Positions 6,620 to 12,893 of a DNA stretch of 12,893 bases are shown in pieces; the stretch's first letter is position 1, and every line of letters starts with the position of its first letter. A program made the position numbers and the translations under genes. Source of the stretch: Bacteroidales bacterium (lineage in GTDB: Bacteria > Bacteroidota > Bacteroidia > Bacteroidales > UBA932). Under the pieces are notes generated by a model. That model made no database searches, had not been told where the DNA came from, and worked only from the letters and a program-made list of their open reading frames with translations. The stretch is taken from NCBI GenBank assembly GCA_004552115.1, contig SFPH01000084.1, positions 1 to 12,893 on the forward strand, read 5' to 3'.

Positions 6620-8479
6620 TCAGCGTGCAATCACCGGGACGGGTGCCTTGGATGAAGGCCTGGAGGCCTTGACATAAGGCCACCCGTCCTTCCATTCGAT
6701 CCTGTCCATCATCAGCGTGCGTCCCTTCGGCCCGTCAACGATGAAAGAGTGGTAGAGCATCCAGTCATTGCCGGCGGCGTCCTGGACAATCTCGGAATTG
6801 TGTCCAGTCCCGACATACTTCCCGTAGCCGTGGATCAGCACCTCGAAATTGTTCTCCAGAAGTGGTCGGCCCTCCTTGTCCACATAAGGTCCGAAAAGAC
6901 TGTCCGACCGGCCCACGACAGTCCTGTAGGTACTTTTGACCCCTTCGCAGCACGTGCCCACGGAACCGAAGTAGTAATATTTCCCGTCGTGTTTGTGGAT
7001 ATATGTTCCCTCGAATGCTGTCCCGGCCACCAGCTGAGGCTTGGCACCAGGCTTGACAGAGAAGCCGTCCTCTGAGAGTTCAATCCAATATATACCCCTG
7101 AAACTTCCCCAGAAAAGGTATTTATGTCCGTTCTCCTCAATGTAGAATGGGTCAATGCTGTTCTTGACACCTATTTCATTGCTCCTGAACAGCTTGCCCT
7201 TGTCGACGAAAGGTCCTTCAGGCCTGTCTGCCACAGCGCAGCCTATCCCGCAGGTCCATTCCCCTCCCCAGACCGACATTGAATAATACATGACATATCT
7301 GTCTCCGACACGGGTCACATCCGGAGCCCAGATATTGGCCTTCGGCTCGAATGAAGGCCGGGTCTCATCCGTGAATGCAGTCCCTACCCTCTCCCAATGC
7401 ACAAGGTCACGAGATCTCATTATCGAGACATTGCGGGCTGTGCCATAGGCATAGAACCATCCGTCGTCAGCCTTGACCACGGACGGGTCCGGCATCGCCT
7501 CGAAAGAAACCGGGTTGGAATACATCTCTCCCCGTACATATTCGGGAGTCATGCAATCTTTTCCCATGACAACCTTCTTTCCGCGGACCTTCATATCGGC
7601 GATGTGCAGTACCCGAGGAGCCACCACGCTGTCGTTGAGATGGGAATGGAATACGTATCTCATATTGCCGTCCCTGTCGGTGAACGGAGCCCCGTGGCCT
7701 GTACCCTGGAGTCCTCCCGCGTGCTGGAGAACCGGATTGGACCGGCTCTTCCTCCAAGGTCCGAAAGGATTGTCGGCCACGGCAAGACCCACGCCGTACT
7801 CCCTGCTCTTGAAATGGTTGGCGGAATAAAGCATATAGTAGCGTCCTCCGCGCCTGAACACTGAAGGACCCTCGGCAACCTTTGCCTTGACATCCTGAGC
7901 CAGTTCCCAAGGCTCGCCTACCCTGATGCATTCACGAAGCGTCTCCTCCTTGATGGAGAGGAAGTCCGGATTCATCTCCGCGCACCAGATGACATTGCCC
8001 CCGGTGAAACGTACGAAGTAGATGTACGGAGTGCCGTCCTCGTCGATGAAAAGGGACGAGTCAATGCTCTTCTCCTCCCTCACAGGTTTCTTCTCCTTCT
8101 GGATGAAAGGGCCTTCCGGACTGTCAGACTCCGCCACACAGATATGTTCCTGTGCCGTATAGAACATGTAGAACCTCCCATTGAGCGGATAGACTTCAGG
8201 AGCCCAGAAACCGGTCTCACCATAGCTGTCGTCAGGATTCAGGGCCTGGGAAGCCAGTCTCCATGTATTCAGGTCGTCGGACACGAAACATGATATTCCT
8301 CCCCAGGGAGCAGGTCCGCCGGTACCGTAGGCATAATAATGTCCCCCGTGGAAGAGAATGTAGGGATCGGCGATTGTCAGGCCACCGGACTTCCCGGCGG
8401 CAAAAACTGAGATAGAGGCCGCAAAACCGGCCAATGCGGCGGCAAGGCCGCAGAGCAGGTGGAAAATGCGTTTTGTCAT
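6620..8479 (-). CDS. Secreted double-domain GH43 glycosidase (arabinanase/arabinofuranosidase-like)
   Basis: This 619-residue protein starts with a signal peptide (MTKRIFHLLC, hydrophobic stretch, cleavage probably near SVFA-AG, about residue 27) and contains two GH43 five-bladed propeller domains. Domain 1 (about 35-300) has IADPY with D38, WAPEV at 92-96, SIDSSLF with D140, and AEGPSVF with E203. Domain 2 (about 325-605) has MPDPS with D331, IWAPDV at 383-388, SIDPFY with D443, and FEGTYI with E490, then GTGHNS at 557-562. Both domains therefore keep the three acidic residues expected of GH43 (base, pKa modulator, acid). Domain 2, with EGTYIHKHDGKYYYFGS and CCEGV nearby, resembles endo-1,5-alpha-L-arabinanases; domain 1 could be an arabinofuranosidase or xylosidase type. 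The likely substrate is arabinan on pectin. It lies just downstream of a ruined regulator gene, so its native control may be lost. Confidence 0.88.
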   Translation of the reverse strand: MTKRIFHLLCGLAAALAGFAASISVFAAGKSGGLTIADPYILFHGGHYYAYGTGGPAPWGGISCFVSDDLNTWRLASQALNPDDSYGETGFWAPEVYPLNGRFYMFYTAQEHICVAESDSPEGPFIQKEKKPVREEKSIDSSLFIDEDGTPYIYFVRFTGGNVIWCAEMNPDFLSIKEETLRECIRVGEPWELAQDVKAKVAEGPSVFRRGGRYYMLYSANHFKSREYGVGLAVADNPFGPWRKSRSNPVLQHAGGLQGTGHGAPFTDRDGNMRYVFHSHLNDSVVAPRVLHIADMKVRGKKVVMGKDCMTPEYVRGEMYSNPVSFEAMPDPSVVKADDGWFYAYGTARNVSIMRSRDLVHWERVGTAFTDETRPSFEPKANIWAPDVTRVGDRYVMYYSMSVWGGEWTCGIGCAVADRPEGPFVDKGKLFRSNEIGVKNSIDPFYIEENGHKYLFWGSFRGIYWIELSEDGFSVKPGAKPQLVAGTAFEGTYIHKHDGKYYYFGSVGTCCEGVKSTYRTVVGRSDSLFGPYVDKEGRPLLENNFEVLIHGYGKYVGTGHNSEIVQDAAGNDWMLYHSFIVDGPKGRTLMMDRIEWKDGWPYVKASRPSSKAPVPVIAR

Positions 8480-8490
8480 AGTTCAATGAT

Positions 8491-8749
8491 TCATTTCATG
8501 AAATCCTTGGGCAATGCCCCATATTTGTTCTTGAAAACTTTCAAGAAATAGGAAGGAGTGTTGTACCCGGTCATATACATCACCTATATTCCCTATCGGG
8601 AGTGAAAGCACGAAGCAGTTGTCCTTCTGCGAGGCGTCCATTGCGAGACTGCCTCCGAGGGATTCCGCCAATGTCCTGGCGAGGGCAAGTCCGAAATTTT
8701 TCATAGCCGATGCAATTGAATTATCCCCGCAATTTAGCAATTCCCCCTC
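8491..8749 (-). pseudogene. Remnant of a hybrid two-component system regulator (kinase tail joined to AraC helix-turn-helix tail)
   Basis: Two pieces of a Bacteroidota hybrid two-component system (HTCS) protein remain on the minus strand. Piece 1 (about 8705 down to 8590) encodes FGLALARTLAESLGGSLAMD and FVLSLPIG, the G2 box and last strand of a histidine kinase ATPase domain. Piece 2, in a different frame (about 8584 to 8491), encodes VMYMTGYNTPSYFLKVFKNK followed by YGALPKDFMK and a TGA stop, the last helices of an AraC-type DNA-binding domain. The receiver domain, the rest of both domains, and the whole sensor part are gone. Reading straight through in the kinase frame gives only an 86-codon hybrid with a nonsense tail to 8483. 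In intact loci such regulators commonly lie next to the polysaccharide genes they control, here the GH43 gene that starts 11 nt downstream. Confidence 0.75.
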
Positions 8750-8839
8750 TCAAATGCAAGCAAAGCACGAATAAACATCACAATGGCACTTTTCGGACAT
8801 CCATATCGCACAGACTTTGCAATCCGTAAGCGGAAAAAT

Positions 8840-8847
8840 CAAAAATA
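8840..8847 (-). promoter_or_regulatory. Possible minus-strand -7 box (TATTTTTG)
   Basis: On the minus strand TATTTTTG fits the Bacteroidota -7 consensus TAnnTTTG. There is no TTG at the proper distance upstream, and the sequence is A/T-rich, so a chance match is likely. If real, it would have served the regulator whose remnant lies at 8491-8749. Confidence 0.2.
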
Positions 8848-8851
8848 ATTG

Positions 8852-8859
8852 TATATTTG
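8852..8859 (+). promoter_or_regulatory. Probable -7 box for the V-type ATPase operon (TATATTTG)
   Basis: TATATTTG matches the TAnnTTTG consensus and lies 38 nt before the subunit E start at 8898, so the leader would be about 30 nt. No TTG occurs 19-21 nt upstream; the nearest TTTG (8816-8819) is 32 nt away. An A-rich tract (8835-8846) occupies the intervening space. I rate it as a likely promoter on position and -7 match only. Confidence 0.5.
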
Positions 8860-8897
8860 TAGAATGTATATGAAAAACGATTAAATTTTCAATATAA

Positions 8898-9506
8898 ATG
8901 GACAACAGATTGCAAGAACTGACAGACAAGCTCTACAACGAGGGCCTGTCCAAGGGCAAGGAGGAGGGCGAGGCTCTTCTCGCCAAGGCAAGAACCGAGG
9001 CGGACGAAATCATCGCGGGGGCGAAGAAGCAGGCGGCCGAAATCCTGGCCAAAGCCGAGAAGGACGCCAGGGACTATGCGACCAAGGTCAACGGCGACCT
9101 GAAGATGGCTGCTTCCCAGAGCATTCAGGCCACAAGGAAAGACATCGAGGATCTCATTGTCCTCAAGATGAGCGGCGAGGCCGTGGGCAAGGCCCTCTCT
9201 GAAGATGCCTTCATCAGGGAAATCATCAAGGCCGTGGCAGCCGGATTCAGCGCCGATGAGGCAAAAGACCTCAGTATCGTGCTTCCGGAGTCTCTCAAGG
9301 ATGCCCTCGAGCCTTTCGTGAAGAAGGACCTCTCGACCATTCTCGGAGCCGGTGTATCAGCCACATTCTCCAAGAAGATCGCCGGCGGATTCACAATCGG
9401 TCCAAAGGACGGAAGCTATTTCATCAGCCTCACCGACGAGACCTTCAGGAGCCTTATCTCAGAGTATCTGAGGCCTACCGCCAAGAAACTCCTCTTCGGA
9501 GAATAA
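8898..9506 (+). CDS. atpE: V-type ATP synthase subunit E (peripheral stalk)
   Basis: The protein (202 residues) is subunit E of a bacterial V/A-type ATPase, part of the peripheral stalk that holds the catalytic A3B3 head against the membrane stator. Residues about 5-85 form a long, charged, alanine-rich coiled coil (for example GKEEGEALLAKARTEADEI, then AKKQAAEILAKAEKDARDY), and the C-terminal half (about 95-200) is a mixed alpha/beta head domain ending in KKLLFGE. This layout and its place as the first gene before DUF2764, A and B support the call better than sequence motifs do, because subunit E is poorly conserved. The start ATG follows an A/T-rich leader with no Shine-Dalgarno sequence. 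The symbol atpE is also used for the F-type c subunit, so ntpE may be clearer. Confidence 0.87.
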   Translation: MDNRLQELTDKLYNEGLSKGKEEGEALLAKARTEADEIIAGAKKQAAEILAKAEKDARDYATKVNGDLKMAASQSIQATRKDIEDLIVLKMSGEAVGKALSEDAFIREIIKAVAAGFSADEAKDLSIVLPESLKDALEPFVKKDLSTILGAGVSATFSKKIAGGFTIGPKDGSYFISLTDETFRSLISEYLRPTAKKLLFGE

Positions 9507-9518
9507 TCCATTCCCATA

Positions 9519-10130
9519 ATGAACAACTACGAATATCTCATCGCAAGTCTTCCCGACATCACTCCGGAATGGAAAGACACTGGAGAAATGTCAGGCGACG
9601 CCTTTGTGGACTGGCTCCGCGAAGGATGCTCGGATAGCGACCGGAAGCTCATTGACTTCCTCAGGGAAGGCTTCGCTGCGGAGAATCTCAATAAAGATTT
9701 CTATCTCAGGGCATTGTCGCACAGGGACAGATTCCTCAGGGAGTATTTCCGCTTCGACCTCAACGTTAGGAATGCCAAGGTGGAATATCTCAACAGGGAA
9801 CTCGGCAGGACCGCCGGCACGGACATCTTTCTCACGGACGAGAACGGGTTCGAGGAGGAGGCCAGGCTGGGAGCCGTGCTGGGAAGCGGAGACATCCTCA
9901 GCCGGGAGAAGGGCATTGACGATCTGATGTGGGAGAAAATCGAGAGTCTTACGACATTCGACTACTTCGACATTGACGCCATACTCGGATTCATCGCGAA
10001 GCTCAATATTGCAATGCGCTGGAACAGGCTCGATCCTGAAACCGGACGGGAAATGTTCTCACGCATCGTCAAGGAAGTGAGAGGCTCCTTCACAGGGGTC
10101 AGGGAGGCGGCCGACAAGGCAGTATCCTGA
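9519..10130 (+). CDS. DUF2764 family protein of the V-type ATPase operon
   Basis: The 203-residue protein begins MNNYEYLIASLPDI, the usual opening of the DUF2764 family found within V-type ATPase operons of Bacteroidota and some other bacteria. It is mostly helical and acidic, without membrane segments or catalytic motifs. A conserved-looking helix near the C-terminus (TTFDYFDIDAILGFIAKLNI, residues 145-164) recalls the helical C-type (AC39) subunit, which links the central rotor to the membrane ring. It lies 12 nt after subunit E and 53 nt before subunit A, the place where other bacteria encode subunit C. A role as a divergent subunit C is a reasonable inference, not something the sequence proves. 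Confidence 0.82.
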   Translation: MNNYEYLIASLPDITPEWKDTGEMSGDAFVDWLREGCSDSDRKLIDFLREGFAAENLNKDFYLRALSHRDRFLREYFRFDLNVRNAKVEYLNRELGRTAGTDIFLTDENGFEEEARLGAVLGSGDILSREKGIDDLMWEKIESLTTFDYFDIDAILGFIAKLNIAMRWNRLDPETGREMFSRIVKEVRGSFTGVREAADKAVS

Positions 10131-10183
10131 ACCGGACAGTCCGCCGCCAACAGACAAAGTGATAATAAAAACACAGAAAGATA

Positions 10184-11764
10184 ATGAAAACAACAGGAAA
10201 AGTAACGGGCATCGTCTCGAACCTCGTGACCGTGGAGGTAAACGGTCCGGTGGCCGAGAATGAGCTCTGCTACATTACCTTGGGTGACACGAAGCTTCTG
10301 GCCGAGGTCATCAAGGTGAAGGGCAGATATGCCTCCGTGCAGGTGTTCGAAAGCACCCGCGGACTAAAGAACGGAGACGCCGTGGAATTTGAGGGCAGGA
10401 TGCTCGAGGTGACACTCGGACCTGGCCTGATGTCCAGCGTTTATGACGGTCTCCAGAACAACCTTGCCACAATGGAAGGCGTGTTCCTCAAGAGAGGTGA
10501 ATATACCCAGCCTCTGGACCACGACAGACTCTGGGACTTCACCCCGATTGCCAAGGCGGGTGACAAGGTCATTGCCGCAGACTGGCTCGGAGAGGTCAAG
10601 GAAGGCTGGCTGCCTCACAAGATCATGGTGCCGTTCTCATTCAAGGGAGAATATACTGTGAAGTCAGTGGCTGAGGCCGGACAGTACAATATCGACCATA
10701 CCGTAGCGGTACTCACCAATGCCGAAGGCGAGGACGTGAACGTGACAATGGTTCAGAAATGGCCTGCAAAGGTAGCAATCAAGAACTATGTCGAGAAGCC
10801 AAGGCCGAACAGGATAATGGAGACCGGAGTCAGGGTAATCGACACCCTCAACCCTATCGCCGAGGGCGGTACAGGCTTCATCCCGGGACCTTTCGGATGC
10901 GGAAAGACCGTGCTCCAGCACGCCATCGCCAAGCAGGGTGACGCCGACGTGATCGTGATGGCAGCCTGCGGAGAGCGTGCCAACGAGGTCGTGGAAATCT
11001 TCACCGAGTTCCCTGAACTCATCGACCCGCACACGGGACGCCACCTGATGGAGAGAACCACCATCATCTGCAACACTTCAAACATGCCTGTGGCTGCCCG
11101 TGAGGCATCCGTATATACCGCAATGACAATCTGCGAGTACTACAGGGCAATGGGCCTGAAATGTCTTCTCCTGGCCGACTCCACTTCCCGCTGGGCACAG
11201 GCCCTCAGGGAAATGTCGAACCGTATGGAGGAGCTCCCTGGAGCTGACGCATTCCCGGTTGACCTCTCGGCCATCATCTCGAACTTCTATGCAAGGGCCG
11301 GAATGGTAGTCCTCAACAACGGACAGACCGGTGCCGTGACCTTCATCGGAACAGTGTCACCTTCGGGAGGTAACCTCAAGGAGCCTGTGACCGAGTCCAC
11401 CAAGAAGGCGGCACGCTGCTTCTACGCCCTTGAGCAGAACCGCGCAGACCAGAAGAGATACCCTGCCGTCAACCCTATCGACTCCTATTCCAAGTATCTG
11501 GAGTATCCTGAAATCAAGGAATTCCTCGACGGCAAAATGGAACCGGGCTGGGTAGAGAAGGTGAACAAGGCCAAGAACATCATCCGCCAGGGCCGCGACG
11601 CGGCAGAGCAGATCAACATTCTCGGAGACGACGGCGTGCCGATCGGATACCACGAGACTTTCTGGAAATCGGAGCTTCTCGACTTCGTCTTCCTCCAGCA
11701 GGCTCTGTCCTGTAGAGCGTCAGAAATATATGCTCAATCTCATTCTCGACATCTGCAAGCTTGA
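10184..11764 (+). CDS. atpA: V-type ATP synthase subunit A (catalytic), frameshifted near its 3' end
   Basis: This is the catalytic nucleotide-binding subunit of the V/A-type ATPase. It has the N-terminal barrel (MKTTGKVTGIVSNLVTVEV), the long non-homologous insert typical of A subunits (about 110-190), the Walker A loop GPFGCGKT (235-242), the catalytic-glutamate segment CGERANEV (262-269), LLLADSTSRWAQALRE, and PSGGNLKEPVT. The frame is sound to LDFVFLQQ (about 11701), then breaks: ALSCRASEIYAQ and the rest to the stop at 11764 are not ATPase sequence. The true C-terminus continues in another frame (11703-11915). The combined length plus about 23 lost bases gives some 584 residues, the normal size. 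Symbol ntpA is an alternative. Confidence 0.93.
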   Translation: MKTTGKVTGIVSNLVTVEVNGPVAENELCYITLGDTKLLAEVIKVKGRYASVQVFESTRGLKNGDAVEFEGRMLEVTLGPGLMSSVYDGLQNNLATMEGVFLKRGEYTQPLDHDRLWDFTPIAKAGDKVIAADWLGEVKEGWLPHKIMVPFSFKGEYTVKSVAEAGQYNIDHTVAVLTNAEGEDVNVTMVQKWPAKVAIKNYVEKPRPNRIMETGVRVIDTLNPIAEGGTGFIPGPFGCGKTVLQHAIAKQGDADVIVMAACGERANEVVEIFTEFPELIDPHTGRHLMERTTIICNTSNMPVAAREASVYTAMTICEYYRAMGLKCLLLADSTSRWAQALREMSNRMEELPGADAFPVDLSAIISNFYARAGMVVLNNGQTGAVTFIGTVSPSGGNLKEPVTESTKKAARCFYALEQNRADQKRYPAVNPIDSYSKYLEYPEIKEFLDGKMEPGWVEKVNKAKNIIRQGRDAAEQINILGDDGVPIGYHETFWKSELLDFVFLQQALSCRASEIYAQSHSRHLQA

Positions 11765-11915
11765 ATACGGCTTCAGGGACTTCGAGGAGTGCCGCAACTT
11801 CTTCAAGGAGCTCATCAACTATCTCCGCCAGATGAACTATGCGGAATTCCACAGCGAAGGATTCGAGAAATATAAGGAAACAATATCTAAACTTCTGGAT
11901 AAATATGGCAAATAA
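11703..11915 (+). pseudogene. C-terminal end of V-type ATPase subunit A in shifted frame
   Basis: Beginning LCPVERQKYMLNLILDICKL, this frame encodes the missing last 70 residues of subunit A: a helical domain with EYGFRDFEECRNFFKEL, INYLRQMNY and a final KLLDKYGK. The break at about 11701-11706 corresponds to the segment after FLQQ, where related subunits carry a short acidic stretch of about eight residues. Frame arithmetic requires a loss of 3n+2 bases; 23 would restore the usual length. The stop TAA (11913-11915) overlaps the start of subunit B by 11 nt, showing that the normal A-B gene junction is intact. Confidence 0.85.
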
Positions 11916-12893
11916 GGCATTTCAAAGAACATATACACAGCTCGACGCCATAACCAAGGCCACAGTGGGCCTGAAAGCGACAGGAGTTGCAAATGACGAG
12001 CTCGCCACGGTGGGCGGCCGTCTTGCCCAGGTCGTGAAGACCAAGGGTGACGCCGTTACCCTCCAGGTATTCGCCGGAACCGAGGGCATCCCTACTGACG
12101 CAGAGGTATCATTCCTCGGAAACCCTCCTTCATTGAAGGTGAGCGAGCAGCTCTCAGGAAGGTTCTTCAACGCATACGGAAAGCCGATTGACGGCGGTCC
12201 TGAGGTTGAAGGCGAGGAAAGGGAAATCGGCGGACCGTCCGTGAACCCTTACAAGAGAAGGCAGCCTTCCGAGCTCATCCCTACCGGTATCGCCGGCATT
12301 GACCTGAACAACACCATCGTCTCCGGACAGAAGATTCCTTTCTTCGCCGACCCGGACCAGCCTTACAACCAGGTGATGTCCGACGTTGCCCTCAGGGCTG
12401 ACGTGGACAAGATTATCCTCGGCGGCATGGGCCTTTCCAATGACGACTATCTCTTCTTCCGTCACGCATTCGAGTCGGCAGGCGCCCTTGACAAGATCAT
12501 CTCCTTCGTGAATACCACCGAGGACTCCCCTGTCGAGAGGCTTCTGATTCCGGATATGGCATTGACCGCAGCGGAGTACTTCGCAGTTGACAAGAATGAG
12601 AAGGTGCTCGTCCTCCTTACGGACATGACCCTGTATGCGGATGCATTGAGTATCGTGTCCAACCGAATGGACCAGATTCCATCGAAGGACTCGATGCCGG
12701 GTTCATTGTATTCCGACCTTGCGAAGATTTACGAGAAGGCCGTGCAGCTGCCTTCAGGCGGCTCCATCACCATCATTGCCGTGACCACCCTCAACGACGG
12801 AGACATCACCCACGCCGTTCCTGACAACACCGGTTACATTACCGAGGGACAGCTCTATCTCCGTGCCGATGCGGATTCCGGCAAGGTCATCAT
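11905..12893 (+). CDS. atpB: V-type ATP synthase subunit B (non-catalytic), 3' end beyond window
   Basis: The ATG at 11905 lies inside the last codons of subunit A (11-nt overlap, different frame) and opens MANKAFQRTYTQLDAITKAT. The frame remains open for 329 codons to the window end. It is the non-catalytic subunit that alternates with A in the head: LSGRFFNAYGKPIDGG (about 83-98), NPYKRRQPSELIPTGI with GIDLNNTIVSGQKIPFF where catalytic subunits have the P-loop, LLIPDMALTAAEYFAV, VLVLLTDMTLYADALS and MPGSLYSDLAKIYE. It lacks a true Walker A GKT, as expected for B. Family members are about 440 residues, so roughly 110 are outside the window; subunits D, I and K probably follow. The symbol ntpB is an alternative. 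Confidence 0.95.
   Translation, partial: MANKAFQRTYTQLDAITKATVGLKATGVANDELATVGGRLAQVVKTKGDAVTLQVFAGTEGIPTDAEVSFLGNPPSLKVSEQLSGRFFNAYGKPIDGGPEVEGEEREIGGPSVNPYKRRQPSELIPTGIAGIDLNNTIVSGQKIPFFADPDQPYNQVMSDVALRADVDKIILGGMGLSNDDYLFFRHAFESAGALDKIISFVNTTEDSPVERLLIPDMALTAAEYFAVDKNEKVLVLLTDMTLYADALSIVSNRMDQIPSKDSMPGSLYSDLAKIYEKAVQLPSGGSITIIAVTTLNDGDITHAVPDNTGYITEGQLYLRADADSGKVI

Noticed and set aside
7397..7931. Open frames on both strands inside the GH43 gene (118-155 codons)
   Set aside because: They are out of frame with, or antisense to, an intact GH43 protein that has every expected motif across this stretch.
8816..8859. TTTG at 8816-8819 as the -33 partner of the TATATTTG box
   Set aside because: The spacing is 32 nt, well outside the 19-21 nt expected for Bacteroidota promoters.
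11701..11735. Programmed ribosomal frameshift in subunit A
   Set aside because: No slippery sequence is visible, several codons also appear to be missing, and V-type A subunits are not known to use recoding.

Overview
The window looks like a chromosomal segment from a Bacteroidota (Bacteroidales-like) organism. The evidence is a V-type ATPase operon with the DUF2764 gene between subunits E and A, a promoter of the Bacteroidota form TTG-N19-TAnnTTTG, start codons with little or no Shine-Dalgarno sequence, the remnant of a hybrid two-component regulator of the kind that controls polysaccharide-use loci, sulfatase fragments, and secreted glycoside hydrolases. The genus cannot be told from the sequence alone. 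Base composition looks fairly even by eye, with GC near or a little above half.

Layout. (1) Positions 1-1808, plus strand: the 3' part of an AlkD-type DNA alkylation repair gene, then an MFS transporter gene broken by an internal frame-shifting deletion. (2) Positions 1888-5922, minus strand: a tight operon read from a good Bacteroidota promoter at about 5946-5975. It encodes mannose-1-phosphate guanylyltransferase (ManC), an LpxH-like metallophosphoesterase, a glycosyltransferase, and last a GH53 endo-galactanase lipoprotein. The first three suggest envelope or surface glycan synthesis; the last is a glycan-degrading enzyme. (3) Positions 6005-6568: the 3' ends of two different sulfatase genes joined head to head, one on each strand. 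The right-hand one also carries a 53-bp direct tandem duplication that shifts its last codons. (4) Positions 6620-8749, minus strand: a large secreted protein with two GH43 domains (arabinan-type), preceded by a scrambled remnant of its probable hybrid two-component regulator (kinase ATPase tail joined out of frame to an AraC-type helix-turn-helix tail). (5) Positions 8898-12893, plus strand: the V-type ATPase operon: subunit E, DUF2764 protein, subunit A (frameshifted near 11703), and subunit B (runs off the window).

How the genes fit together. The GH43 and GH53 enzymes would attack arabinan and galactan side chains of pectin (rhamnogalacturonan I). ManC supplies GDP-mannose for a glycosyltransferase pathway. 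The V-type ATPase couples ATP to ion movement at the inner membrane.

The most striking property is the number of lesions: an internal deletion in the MFS gene, a sulfatase-sulfatase inversion-like junction, a 53-bp tandem duplication, a collapsed regulator gene, and a small out-of-frame gap in an otherwise perfect ATPase catalytic subunit. They may be real decay and rearrangement, or errors of a metagenome assembly. The ATPase lesion in particular makes assembly error a serious possibility. I saw no CRISPR array, RNA gene, insertion sequence or clear novel defence system.
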